From assembly GCA_001695595.3 (NCBI GenBank), contig MBPM02000019.1, positions 682,001 to 746,000 on the forward strand: DNA of 64,000 nt, in the 5' to 3' direction. The notes beneath the pieces were generated by a model, which was not told where the DNA came from, ran no database searches, and was given only the letters and a program-made list of their open reading frames with translations. Origin of the DNA: Plasmopara viticola. Lineage: Eukaryota; Oomycota; Peronosporomycetes; Peronosporales; Peronosporaceae. Numbering within the stretch: position 1 is the stretch's first letter; every line of letters starts with the position of its first letter. Below, in pieces: positions 12,074 through 24,126 of this stretch. The position numbers and the translations under genes are program-made.

Positions 12074-12135
12074 TAAAAGCTTACTGAGACATAAGTCTTT
12101 TCCTCGGATAAGACTTATGTCTCAGTAAGCTTTTA
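12074..12135. repeat. Perfect hairpin, 26-nt arms
   Basis: The left arm at 12074-12099 and the right arm at 12110-12135 are exact reverse complements (26 of 26) around a 10-nt loop, TTCCTCGGAT. The arms contain AAGCTTACTGAGACATAAG. A perfect arm in otherwise decayed DNA suggests recent origin or selection. No target duplication or open frame is associated with it. Alternatives are a tiny foldback transposon, a small-RNA precursor, or a template-switch or assembly product. Confidence 0.8.
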
Positions 12136-12829
12136 ATTTTACGAGAGGTGTGTTGTGAATATTAATAAAGGTCATATACCTTATTTTCATAATGAAGGAC
12201 GACTACATGTGGTCAGTAAGCTTAAACTGTGCTCCAATGCAGCCGTCAGCTTCTAATGAGAGCAATCGTAGCCACGTATTTAGCCACACGGACAATATAT
12301 TGCCTAAGCGATTCCCATACCTTTGATAGTGGTATGCGCACCTCATCTTGCACGTATGTGGTAAGTAATGGAAACTTACACGTGGAGCCACATGAATTAC
12401 TATAGGCTTAACAACGCATCAGTTAAAGCACTTGTTATCGATTATACATCGCGATATTGCAAAAACATCTCTTTTTCTGTGTAAGGGTTGAAACGAGTAT
12501 GTCGCAATCTGTAATGAAGCATAAATTGCTAGATCATCCATGACTAATGGCCTAGAAGGTGAACGCCATATTTGTGAGAAATAGTTCATCGCAGCAAAGT
12601 TTCTAACGCGAACACGATTTTCGCCTAAGCAGATTGATATGCCAAGATTTAAGCGCAATCATCCGACCTCGATCCTCGGCTTCTATTACAACACTGTGGT
12701 GCCTATATCAAAATCTGACACACCCGTCAAAATTTTGTCAGTACTGCAATCGAATTATGCAAAGCATTTTACTCAACATGTAATGCTCCATGTAAACTGG
12801 CTGTTTGAGAATAAAGAACATAAGCTAAT
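12136..12829. other. No recognisable gene
   Basis: Two minus-strand open frames of 62 and 79 codons (12391-12203 and 12658-12419) show no domain and no signal peptide. Nothing else was seen before the tandem array starts. Confidence 0.4.
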
Positions 12830-13365
12830 ATTTATACGCTTTGTCGTGGCTCTTTTGCGCCTTTGCACCTCTGAAATGATCGAAAGGACATGTCTGTGGC
12901 CGTTAAGAATATCAGTGCTTCGAAAGAGTAAATTTACGCTTGGTTGTGACTGTTTAACATCTTTGCATGTCTAGAGAGATTAGAAGGACAGATCAGTGGC
13001 TGTACATCTTCTCAGCGTTTCAAAAGAGTGTTCATGCGCACTGTTGCGACTCTATTACGTCTATGCAGGTTTAGAAAATTGAAAGGACGGATCTACGGCC
13101 GTACGTCAGATCAGCGCTTCAAACGAGCGTTTATGTGCATTGTTTCGTCTGTGCATGACTAGAAAAAATAAAAGGACAAATTTATGGCTGTACACTAACT
13201 CAGCGCTATATAGGAGAGTTTATGTGTATTGTTGTGGCTTTATTATCTCTGCAAACGTGTAGAACGGTAGGAAAGACGTATCTTCGGTCCTACAGCGTCT
13301 CAGCGTTTCAGACAGTGAAAATACGCTATATTTCGCTTTTTTGCGCCTGAGCACGTCTGGAATAT
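12830..13365. repeat. Degenerate tandem array, about 100-bp unit, five to six copies
   Basis: Reading on the plus strand, each unit runs roughly: TTTA(T/C)GC.. TTGT(G/C)GTGGCT, a TTTGCA(C/T)GTCTAGA-like block, GAAAGGACA(G/T)AT, (T/C)GTGGC(C/T)GTA, then CTCAGCGCTTC(A/G)AA(A/C)GAG. Units begin near 12830, 12931, 13031, 13131, 13218 and 13318. The unit at 13131 is about 12 nt shorter and the last is incomplete. Units differ by many substitutions, so the array is old. It is non-coding: the only long open frame crossing its start (12639-12974) is not conserved between units. Confidence 0.72.
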
Positions 13366-15390
13366 CATTGGCCAGTCAAACAGAAACTGACCTACTCTAC
13401 TTATTAAGTGCCCGGTGCCCAAAAGAAATACATATACTCTCTATACAAAATGCCCGACTTTAGCAAGCGAACCCCAGATGATGTGGCTTTAAGAGTGCAA
13501 CCTCTCCTTGAGTCCCGAGCTACCCATTAATAATTTGTATGCACCAGGGAGCCTGCGTGGCGCATAGGAGTAGGTCTGATCGAACCTACTCCAGCCGCGG
13601 ACGCGCTGTAACACCACAGTTGAGGCATTTGCTGCGCCGGAGAAATTAAGTGCGACACTTAAAGGTTTTTATGACTTTGAAGCGCCTGATAGGAGTTCAT
13701 TGCTCTAAACGTGAGGTACCCAGATTATAAGGGCTCTTTAATGATGCGAAAGTTTACCTCTAAGACGGTGCGCAATTGCACTCAAGGTTAAGCCGCGAGA
13801 AGAAACCTTTTTTGAGTGAATCTTGGTTGTGTTCGTGGAACTTCATTTAGAGCAAGAAGACAACGACACGTGATGTTTTATGTGGCCTTGTCACCGACAT
13901 TGCATCCATTCATCTGAGTAAGTTGATATACACGTTTGGAATTGTACTGTATAATAAGTGCACTACCTTCAAATATTATGTAATACAAGATGACAAGAAC
14001 CTTACTCTGAATTCTGATTACCAGACTAGACAAAGACATATTTTAAGCTATTTCAAGTAGAAAACAACTACTTTTGTGGCAAACTCTTTGAGAATGAGTT
14101 CAGATAGATATAGTAGCAAATTATTGCATTCAAAATGCTAAAAGATTTGCTTTTGACAGCAGAATTATTTGAATTTTACCTGTAGTACGATTGTACGATA
14201 AAAATATTAAATTTGATGAACACATTTATTTACGCTAACATTATAGTAAGTTTAACGCTAAGACCAGAAAATGATAATACAGCAAAAAAATTGCCTTGTT
14301 TGAATAAAAAAAATAATCTGCTACATTTCTTGCACAGCCATCAAAGATGAATCAGTCAGCCCAGATGCCTTAAGTGAAAGCTAACGTGTTCCATGCAAAA
14401 ATCGTTCAAGCGTAAGCCATAATAAGAAGAATAAAGCAAATACCACACCATACTTCTTGCATGGACGCGGCACGAGGCTATCGCACATCTCAAACACTAT
14501 TCGTTTCGACTAAAATGTAAAGCCAGGTATAAGTCGTTGAGAATTGTCAAAAATATTCGGGACCCTTTGTCAAATACTTTTGCAATCTAAAGCTTTAACA
14601 GACATATAAAAGGCTCCTGTGCACTTTACAGGGGTAATTCTAAGCTCATTTTCATCACCACCCAATTTGTCGTGTAGATAAAGAACTTGCGATCTACTGA
14701 CTAAGCTTTTGAAAATATCTATTAAATTATTCGTGAGTGCCGCAGCGCTTAAGACTATAAATAATGCAGTCTTTGCTGATCGACAACATTTTTATCACGC
14801 TCTGCATACTGTCATGGATTCGCTCGAAAAACTACACATTTTTGGAAAAAATTGGTTGAGTAGATGCTTGCTTTATCTGTACTTCCAGTGATATAGTTTG
14901 CAGCTACATTCCTTAGGCGTAAACTTCACGAAATCAGGCAGCGTCACCAATTCTGACTATTAATTTTACCACAATCTGACCTGCGAAATTGTGGCAATAT
15001 GGCATAACAACGAGCTTCGTCAAATCGCCAAACATGGTTCGGCTTGAAGTCGTCGGACACAATTGACAACGCGCGTCAAACGGGGATACAGCCATGCAAA
15101 CCCAACCGAATTTGCGTGTAAGCTAGTATAGCCGCTTAGTATCACAGCGTTTTATGATTTTATTTAGCTTGAAATGTGACGGCCATATGCTTATTCCGTT
15201 CGGATGGTGTGTGTTATGTTTAAGATTGTGTAAAGCCTGATTTCGGTGATGGTGTTTCTCAAAAGTGCACGTGTTGCATATGGTGACGAGGGAGCTGATG
15301 GTACAACTGTCGCAAAAAAGGCCAACACTTTGGAAGACATTTCTTGTACTTGATTTAACAAAATTTACTGCTTTTTTAGTTAGATTTGGC
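13366..15390. other. No recognisable gene
   Basis: AT-rich sequence with no open frame worth calling. The frame at 14709-14891 resembles a short secreted peptide but begins at TTG and has no upstream ATG. Decayed repeat sequence is probable. Confidence 0.45.
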
Positions 15391-18330
15391 TTATATGCAT
15401 GTGGTATGAGCAATGCATAAATGTATGGCCAAGTCTGGTTCTAAACATACAAGAATAATCGACCTATCTATCATAATCTTCTTCGACACGGCAAGAGAAA
15501 AATAAAAAATCGATGCGTCCAAACTTTTCGCTTGTCGGCAACCATAATCTAAAAATTTAGCTTCAGTATTCCAACCTTTTAGGCATGGACGTGATAAGAT
15601 AGACTTGCAAAAGCCGACTTGTGGAGCCTTGGAAAATCTGTTCGCGACCATCTTGTCCGTATGCTTGTATCTAAGCTTGATCATATCTAGCACGACCTCC
15701 AAGCATGCAAATGCAGTCATCTTCGCGATCGTTGAGCTGTTGTCTGCCGGCGTGTGCACATCCTTAAAGTTTTGCGTGCCAAGCCGTTCAACAAGACGCT
15801 TAATGTATGCACACTGGTTAGTGACGATCGTTCGGTCCTCACGTAAACGGCAGATCTTGATTCCCAAACTTCGACTCTCTAAAATTTGATGCTGAACAGA
15901 GTCTAAATGTCTTGCTTGATTCCGTCGAAGTAGACTTTGCTCATCAATTAGTCTTTAAAGTTGAATACGATGCTGAAGTTGCTACTGGACAAAGAAAGCG
16001 AGGGTCGTTCAAGTGCTAATTAAGCGTGTCAAAATACAGCCGCACCAATTCTTTACTCTCAAAGATCTCCATGCTATCAAGCCATTTTTTTAATAGAATT
16101 ACTTGGCTCTAGAATTCGATTAGCTGCTCCATGTAGATCTCTGCATCAAGTTTGCAGTAAGAAAATATATTGTCTACGTCGACGATCTCCACCTTTAGGT
16201 CTCAAGCTGTCGCGATCACCAGCACCGAATTAATTAATTGATTTCTTGCGTGCCACTGAAGAAAAGGTCTAGATGTAGTTGGCGCCTGCATGCTCGAAAA
16301 GTTCCTTGCTAGCAGCCGCATCTCGAACTTGATGATATAGCCGCTTGAGCTATGCTTGATATGAGAGACTAAATTGTTGCCGGCTGCTTTTTTCCGACGG
16401 TGTGTCGACGAGAGCCACAAGCGGCTTCATCCAGTAGTCCACCGCGCCAGCCATTGCATTTTGTCCTTTCGCATAATCACTTTTTCGAATTAAGTCGCAA
16501 ACTTGCCGCTGTCTTCATCCACATTAGGATATATGCGAGCCGCAGCTTTTTAAAGAATTGTTTGGGCTAAAAACGTCAACCGTCATGACCGGCAGTTTGC
16601 CGGTAACGACTTTTACGCAAAATAATGAACATATTCCCATAATACATATGCATAAGTACTATCCATAGGCCAAGAGATCCCATTGGCTTAAAAAAACCTA
16701 GGGTGTGTAATTGGAAGAAAGAGTAATGATAGCACTTAAGATGGTAGCAGTAGATAGCTGAGAGTCACTATCTATGCGCAGCAAGAAAAAAATCGTAAAG
16801 CTTAGAGCTCTTCATCTAATATCACTCCTCAATTTGCTTTGAGCAACGAACACTCCTCTTCTTATAAGACCCGCGCCTCAGCTTCGTCCGACGGCCGACC
16901 ATAATCAGCTTTCTCGACGACTCTGTCACACGCTTCTTAATGTGCCAAACCGCCCTATTGATATTAAAGTAGGTGACCTATCGCACACGTCAGGTGTGGC
17001 CGTGTCGGGCGTTTTTTTTTTCGGCGACATGCCTTTAGATCGGGCTATTTAACAGCATCCACCACTTCGTGTACCGCTCTTCTTTTTTGCGACAAAATAT
17101 CTACCACATATGCAGGCTTTTTGGAACGATGACTGATCTCTCATACGCGTAAAGAAGTCGATATACCTTGTGTTGTTGCCTGGGTAAAGCCAAGCAAGTA
17201 GCACTTGTTCCCGCACATCTAAAATTTTGCGCCCTTCTTGCACGATGTGGGCATAGTAATTGCTTTTGAATATTCGCATGTGCTTTAAAGGCAGCTTTTT
17301 CTTGAACACTATCTCGAACAAATCAAGTGCTGACTGGACAAGTCTAGCCGCCGTTGTCACTCTTACATTCCTTAACAGTCGCTTCGAGTGTGGTCTTGGC
17401 TTTTCTTTAGAACTTCGCGAACACGCTCGAGATGTCACTCCTCTGATGAGCGAATACAGTATCAAGTAACGGTTCTTCATTATGATAGGCTCTCGACATA
17501 CTTACACCAAGCTTAGATGCAGAAACTCCAATGAAACAACGCTGTCAGCATGCGCGCTCTTTATTGATTTTAAGCTACTCTCGCTTGACTCAACGACTTG
17601 CACATCTGCTTGCCCGCGCACAACTCCCACATTCCGAGGAAAACCACTTTTAAGTTCCATTAGTCTTTACATTTTGGTCATTGCGATCACTGTCTTAAAC
17701 GACGGGTGTTTCATTTGAAGATATCAGATCTCAGCCTTACTATCGACTGCATGGCATTCGGCGTCGCTATTCGGATGAGGCATATCAGTATTTGCCTTTC
17801 TACCCGTCGGCACAGACTCACTGCCACGCTATACCAACTGGTGAACTCTACTGTCATGCCACGTGCTACCGCACCGACAGCAATATCAGCTTCTTGGTCA
17901 AAAGTTTACGTGCAGCGTGTACTCTAGACGCGTGATAATCCACGAGCTGTCGGTCCATGTCTGCAATGCCACTGTCCCATAGCCAAGCACCTAAAAACCT
18001 TCACGTCGCTCTTCGCTCTTGACACTCCATGTAGTCAATAACTGCGTCACTATCCTTGCACACGGTTACCGACGCATTGCTGTCAATGACACACCCTCGC
18101 TTACAAACCCCTCAGTTGCGCTAGATGCCACGTTCGATCGGTCATGGTATGCGCCATGTCCGAATTACCCCATGGGATAAATTCTTCAAAATGGCTCACC
18201 TGCCGAACTTCGGACGGTTCTTCTTTTCTCATCGCTTTGACTTCAAATTGCTTAGTATATCCACATCCACATTCGAACGATCACGTCTACTTTTTCTCCT
18301 TCACCCAACTTGAGACATTGAGGAATTAGT
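15391..18330 (-). pseudogene. Dead Ty1/Copia retrotransposon polyprotein
   Basis: On the minus strand, fragments of a Copia polyprotein appear in the correct order but in changing frames with many stops. A protease-like WLWDSGIADMD lies near 17980. The GAG-pre-integrase pattern MKHPSFKTVIAMTKM follows near 17700, and the integrase C-terminal region LKHMRIFKSNYYAHI...YPGNNTRY lies at 17290-17160. The start of reverse transcriptase, GYIIKFEMRLLARNF, is near 16340-16290, and its active-site-proximal block DAEIYMEQLIEF near 16150-16110. A distal RT part, YIKRLVERLGTQNFKD, lies at 15800-15740. LTRs were not found. It is far more decayed than the Copia copy at 55624-59864 and is a different lineage. 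No function is possible. Confidence 0.7.
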
Positions 18331-18909
18331 AATGCTCAAAATTTGAAGACTTACTATCTTCAATCAGAAATTGTATTGGTGTAACAAATTTTACTAGACT
18401 TCGATCGGAATTTACACAGCCTTATACTATCAACTTTATTTTGCTACAATTTTTTATTTTGTTGAAGTAATGCTTTATACACATCTCACTGAAATAAAGC
18501 TTTTAAGCAAACTTTGATGCTAATACAACGTATTTCAAACATAGTTTTGCGGACTCTTTTACATAGTCATTGCAAGTCACAAGCTCATAAGCATTAACAA
18601 AGCAAATAATTCGCTAACATTAGGTAGACAAACATGCATATTCATCGTCACCGTCACAAGTCGTAGCTGTCTTGCGTGCTATTTGCGAGCACAAAAGCTG
18701 GCTAGTCGTCAAGTATGGGCAACAGTAGGCAAAGACACGTCCTACTTGCTGTTTTGGGCGGTACTTCGAACGGCGGTATACAAACTATTCCATGTTTGAT
18801 TGGCCAATAAAAAGCAACGTGAAGGGCTACTCAAATTGTGTATTTCGTAATATGCCATTGACAATTCCCGTGCCGTAAAGGATACTTTACACAGAGCGAC
18901 GTCTTGGCC
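18331..18909. other. Intergenic, upstream of TBC1D31
   Basis: AT-rich spacer between the dead Copia element and TBC1D31. The final 110 nt contain a palindromic CCAAT motif and probably the promoter and short 5' UTR of TBC1D31. No gene is seen. Confidence 0.5.
18799..18808. promoter_or_regulatory. Palindromic CCAAT motif ATTGGCCAAT
   Basis: A ten-base perfect palindrome carrying CCAAT on both strands sits 102 nt upstream of the TBC1D31 start codon. An initiator-like CTCAAATTGTGTATTTC follows 21 nt after it. CCAAT boxes bind NF-Y-type factors in eukaryotes. Use here is inferred from position only. Confidence 0.3.
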
Positions 18910-21900
18910 ATGGTACAGACGCTGGTGCTGCGCGCGACACAGGATGGCGTCATCTGGCCGCGCCGTCCATTAATCAGTAGCAAAGGACTGATTTCCTGCG
19001 TACAAAATCTGCCACTGAGCTCGCATGACAAACGACCCACACCGTTCCGCGCTGTGGCCTTCAATGCATCGGGCGAGTTGCTGGCGGCCACAGATGAGCG
19101 CGGCCGTATCTTTGTCTTTTTCGTGACGGCAAATCGCTATTCACTCGTCCAGCACTTGGGTCTGTCTACTATAAGCTGCTGCTTTAGTCCCACACGCAAG
19201 ACCGAGCTGCTCGTGACCTGCGAGGACGAGACTGTACGGTGCATCGACGTGCAGTCGCAACTACTTATCAGCACGCTGAAAGGCCACCGGTTTCCAGCCA
19301 AGCGTGCATCGTATCAAAAGTCGGGGCAACTGGCCCTTACAGCCTCCCAAGATGCGGTCATTCTGTGGGACACAAAGGACTGGTCGAGGTACCGCGTACT
19401 GAATGCAGGACCCGGTGTGGAGGAGGCTTTGTTTGTATCAAAAGGAGAGCTTGTGGCTGTATGCTTTCAGGACGACACAATCATGATGTGGGAACTCGAG
19501 TCACTGGCGCTCAAGTACCGGTTTTCACTGCCCGAGGACGAACAATCACCGGGGCTTCGGCGAATCGCGGTTTCGGACGACCATCAAGTGCTCGTGGCCA
19601 GGTAAAGGCACTAAATGATTGGTTTTCATACAAGTACTGAATGTGTTGCAGCGGTCGAGCACCGTGCATTTATGTGTGGGCATTCGAGTCCCAGACGATT
19701 ATTCGAATCATTGAACTTCCAGCGCCCATTACGCAAGTTGTCAGTGTAAGTGCGCAAGCAAAAGCCGATGAGCTTTGCGCGTTAAATAAAGCATGTTTTA
19801 AGCTGTATATTCTTGACAGCATGCGTTCCTTCCTGGACACAACACTTTGGTCAGCATCTTGGCAGATGATGGAGGAATTTTCTTTCTTGACGTTGCTGCA
19901 AAGAATCCACAGATCAAATTGGAAATCTCTAATCGTGGCCAAACAATCGCCGCATTCGATATCGAATGTCATGGCCGGTATCTTGCTGCAATCACAAGGT
20001 GCAGTGTCGAATTGCCACTATGACGATCATTTTAGTTGTAAGACTTGGATTCTTTCGTGTGTGTAGCGACGGCTTTCTCCTCTTGTACGACATGGCAATC
20101 ACACGAGAAACTGCAGCTCGTGCCCACGAAAGACGAAGGCAAGAAGGATTGATTGAGCTTGGGGAGCATGCTCAACTACGCACTCGATCTGGACTGCAAG
20201 GTATGGCATCTATGGATCTTGAAACGTACGACTCTAATCTGGTGTCACTAGAGCACAGCCGTCCAGTCCTTTCAAAGTTGATCGACAGTTTATTTGGTGT
20301 ACAACATCCAAGACGAAGTGCTAGTGCAACTACAGCAGGTCAAGCCGAAATGACACGCGATCAACCAGGAGCACGGGTGCAGACCACGGAAAGACCACTT
20401 CATGTTCCGTTAAAGAAGACACACGAAGGCAAATATTCCAAAGTAGGTGACAAGATGGGGACACGGCACTTAAACCCTTTGACACGGCCTTCCGCTCAAC
20501 TAACAGCTAAAGAAATCGAGGTGAACCGCAAGCGCCTTGTGGGTAGCTTAAAGGTCAATGGTATGTTTCCAAAAAAATACCGCGTTCTCGTTTGGCGATT
20601 CCTTCTTCGTTTGCCCAAGAACGAAGAAGCTTTTCGGTCGTTGGTAGCAAAAGGCAAGCATCCAATCTTTGTTCGCTTAAAAGAGCACTACCCGTTACAA
20701 AACAGTCGCCTCTTTCGCCGTCTTCACCGAATTCTGTCGGCGATTGTTTACTGGTGTCCAGCTTTCGGGGAGGTCAGCTATCTGCCTGCGGTCGTGTATC
20801 CATTCGTCAAGATTTTTCGAGAAAACGACCTAGCAGCTTTCGAAGCAAGTGTTAGCGTCCTGCTACATTGGTGCGGTGATTTTCTCATCAACCTGCCAAA
20901 TCCACCAGTTTTTGCCATCAAAGCAATTGAAAAAGAGTTGGCTCGTAGGGACGGTCAGCTGTTTGATCATTTTACACGCTATCAAATTACATCCGAGGTG
21001 TTTGCTTGGAGTTTACTCAAGACACTCTTCACCGAAGTCCTCAGCGAAGACGAGTGGATGTGTCTATGGGATCACCTCTTCGCGTATTCCGATACGCCTC
21101 AATTGCTATATCTAGCTGTACTGGCGTATTTATCGTACTACCGAACAGCGCTCCTAGCTGCCTGCGATCGCTTTTCAATCGAACAATTCTTCCATCAACA
21201 GAATGCGATCAACATTCAAAAATTTTTGCAATTAGTGATGAATTTGCGCGAAAGACTGGATTTGAGCGACTTTACGGCAATCGAAGACATTGCAGCTACA
21301 GATCGCACGACGTCAGGACACGGACCGTTTTGGCCACTAGCAAGAGGCCAGTACCCCGCTTTTGCGCACTACCCCCGATTTGTGGTTGACTACCAGATCA
21401 GCGTAAGTAGACTGGTTTAGCTGAGAAATTGAGCACTGTCTTTGTTACTAATTTGCTCATACAATAACGTCAGGAACGCAATCGAATTGCTCTAGAAGAA
21501 GCAGAACTAGCCCATAAGCAAGATGTGCTCGCCCAAATTAAAAGTGAATCGGAAAAGCTTAAAACGAAGCATGAGAGTTGGATAAAAGAACGAAAAATGA
21601 TCCTTGATGCCGAAGAACGGCGCCGAAAAGAAGCCATTGCTGCTGAGAAAGAGAGAATTCTTCACCTTAAAACACTTGACTTTGAGACTCGAAAGCGACG
21701 ACTTGAACACCTTAGCATCCTGGAGACCTCTGCATCTGAGACGCTGGAGGAGGCAACAAAGATGCTGCAAACGGAGTATCAGCGACTGGAAAGCACACTT
21801 GCGATGCAAAAGGAGCGTGCAGAGTTTGAAATATCGTCTCGTGAGCAAGAAGAAGCTTTGCTTCGAGTTGAGTTGGAGACGTACGATCGGGTCAAAGATA

Positions 21901-23552
21901 TCCACAAACGACGCGAGATGGAAGAACGATTAGCGCAGCTTCAAGCTGAGTATGAAAATCGAGCAAAGCAACAAGAGCTACATTACTTGTTTGAAGTCAA
22001 GAGCTGGAAGCGAGAGAGTGAAGAGGAGTTGGAGCAAGCAAAGATTGAGTTACGACGGCGCGAAGAAGCTACGCTTGTGAGCCAAGAAAAGCGCCTACGT
22101 GAAGAATTGGACAAGAAACTGCTAGAGCAGCAGCTTGTCAAAGACAAAGCGCTGCTGAAGCTGGAAGCTGCCCGACGCGCTCGTCGACAGAAGCAGCAAC
22201 ATCATGACGACGATGATAAAGGCAGCAGCTTGCGTGCAAACGATCGCATGTCTATGCGCGAGTGTGCCCGTGGAACAAGTAAAACTTCACAAAAAGAAGA
22301 AGAAGAAAGCTCTCCCCGCCACTCAAGCAAAATCCTTCCTTTTGAAGTTACCGTAGACGAGCAACGAGATTGCGGCAGTGCCGGCCGTAGCAGCGATGGT
22401 GATTCCGAGTCGGACAGAGACGCTTCCTTGCGCCGACGGGATGTCCCACCAAGTGATGGGCGTTCAACTCGAAGAAATGAAAGCTTTTGTCGCACTCCAG
22501 ACGATGCCCTCTCCGATGTTGCCACTCAGTTACCATTGCAAAATTCATCTAGTAGGGAAAGTAGCATGAGTTTTTCAAGTGCTTCCATGCGGAGGACGAG
22601 AGCGGAAATGAGTTTGCTGGAAAAGGCGTTGGGGAATGTGAGCAGCAGTATGAGCAGTGATCAAAGCGGCAATCGAATTATCGAGGGCCACGCGGACAAT
22701 GACTTTGCTAGCGTGGAAACAAGGTCAGCGGAGTGTGGTCGACCAAGACAAGATGAAGGAAATTCCCGAACACGAGGGGAAGGATTAAGGCAGGGCTTGC
22801 AACAATCGTCGCATTTGAAAGCAAGCACGTCCCTCCAAGCTTTAAATGAAAGCATTCACTCGCCTATAGTCAAGCCACATAATCCGGAAGGAAGCGTACA
22901 CGATGAAGTGATTCGGATGCCTCAAGCAGCACAAAAAGCTTTGCGACCAACAATAAACGATGAATTCGCATCCGTACTGATGCCTCCCACCCGAGAGGAG
23001 TCGCGGAAGAGCGAGAAAGCAAAGCTTGAATCTGGCTTATCACAAGAGCGTGGTAATTTCACCTTTACTCGTCCAAGTTTCTCGCCAGCGCAGAGTAAAC
23101 GTGACGTTACTCCACTACAAGCTACTCGGAAAAACACGATGGCAAAAGACGAAGATCTGTCTACACCCCAAGGTGCTATTCGATCATATTCTCAGGATCA
23201 GGAGTTTGCTCGCAAACCACTCTCGCCTGCTGAGTCTCTTGTCTTTATTCGTGACGAGCGCACCATTCCATCTAGTGCTGGGCTTCACGAAGTCTCTGAC
23301 AGTGACAGCGAGGAGTACGCACCCTCGCCTATAATGGACGCACTACAGAGACCAATTGCTGAGCTGGAAAAGAAGCTTGGAATTCGGTTTGATGACTTTA
23401 GCGATGAGGAGAAAGAGAGCGTGGACGTTTCATTGGGTACTCGATTTGAAAGCGACGAGGAGGATGAAGAAGAAAGTATCGAAGATGACTGCGAGCACCT
23501 GCTTCAACGTGCCAAGCGGCTGCTGGAGCTGTCAAATTTTGACGTGGAGTAA
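18910..23552 (+). CDS. TBC1D31: TBC1D31 homologue: WD40 repeats, TBC domain, coiled coil; five exons
   Basis: In animals this protein is found at centriolar satellites and is linked to ciliogenesis. Exons by splice signals and phase are 18910-19601, 19652-19745, 19820-19998, 20067-21402 and 21474-23552, giving 1459 codons. The start is ATG 18910 (MVQTLVLRATQDGV). Residues 1 to about 370 form WD40 repeats (AFNASGELLAATDERGRIFV, TASQDAVILWDTKD). A TBC-like helical domain follows at roughly 500-770 (FPKKYRVLVWRFLLRLPKNE, FAWSLLKTLFTEVLSEDEW), then GQYPAFAHYPRFVVDYQ, which is a hallmark of TBC1D31, running straight into a Glu/Arg-rich coiled coil. The second catalytic finger expected of active Rab GAPs (YxQ) is absent: FGEVSYLPAV stands in its place. 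It is therefore probably not an active GAP, as in the animal protein. The C-terminal 350 or so residues are Ser-rich, acidic and lineage-specific. Confidence 0.92.
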
Positions 23553-24126
23553 GGGCGTCAACCACTCCAGGTATATTCTAAACATTTTACACGGTGATTG
23601 GCAAACGACTTTCTTCGTTCATAGATTTGCAACAAGCCTGGAACACTGCAAAGACGTCGACAATGAAACACGCTTCGGTTGATTGAAATGTCAAAGGGTT
23701 TATAAACTCGATGTTGCCACTGGTGGCTGCATCGATTATAGCGTGCTTGATCTTCCCCACAGCAAATGAAGTTACTTGACAATCCAAACGGTTTTGCTTA
23801 CGGCTGCGTCCAAAGCTTTGATAGTGCATCCTTTTCTACGATTAAGATGAAGCCATTGTCGATGGTGAGATGACTTAACGTTGTGCAATATCCATAAGCA
23901 AGGCACTGTCCTTTGTCGTTCACCATATACATTTAACAAGCTTCTATGGACCCATTTCGTGACATATAGAATGCCTTCGCTGTCTGAACAATGCCGTCAC
24001 CAGTGTAGTAACTCTTCACGGAATGTAAGAGCGTCCAGGTAATGATTAGTTTGTCTCATAGTGTGCTTTCCTCGCATTAAGACAGACTCTCGTACAACCT
24101 ACTGCGAGAAACTTTTTAAGACGAGG
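23553..24126. other. Intergenic; possible minus-strand relic
   Basis: The minus strand from about 24090 to 23587 reads in two frames through protein-like text (YYTGDGIVQTAKAFYMS, then NDKGQCLAYGYCTTLSHL, then KIKHAIIDAATSGNIEF) broken by stops. I recognise no family. It may be a pseudogene remnant. Confidence 0.3.

Noticed and set aside
14709..14891. Small secreted peptide starting MKISIKLF-like
   Set aside because: The first codon is TTG, there is no ATG in frame, and no splice acceptor or conserved motif was found.
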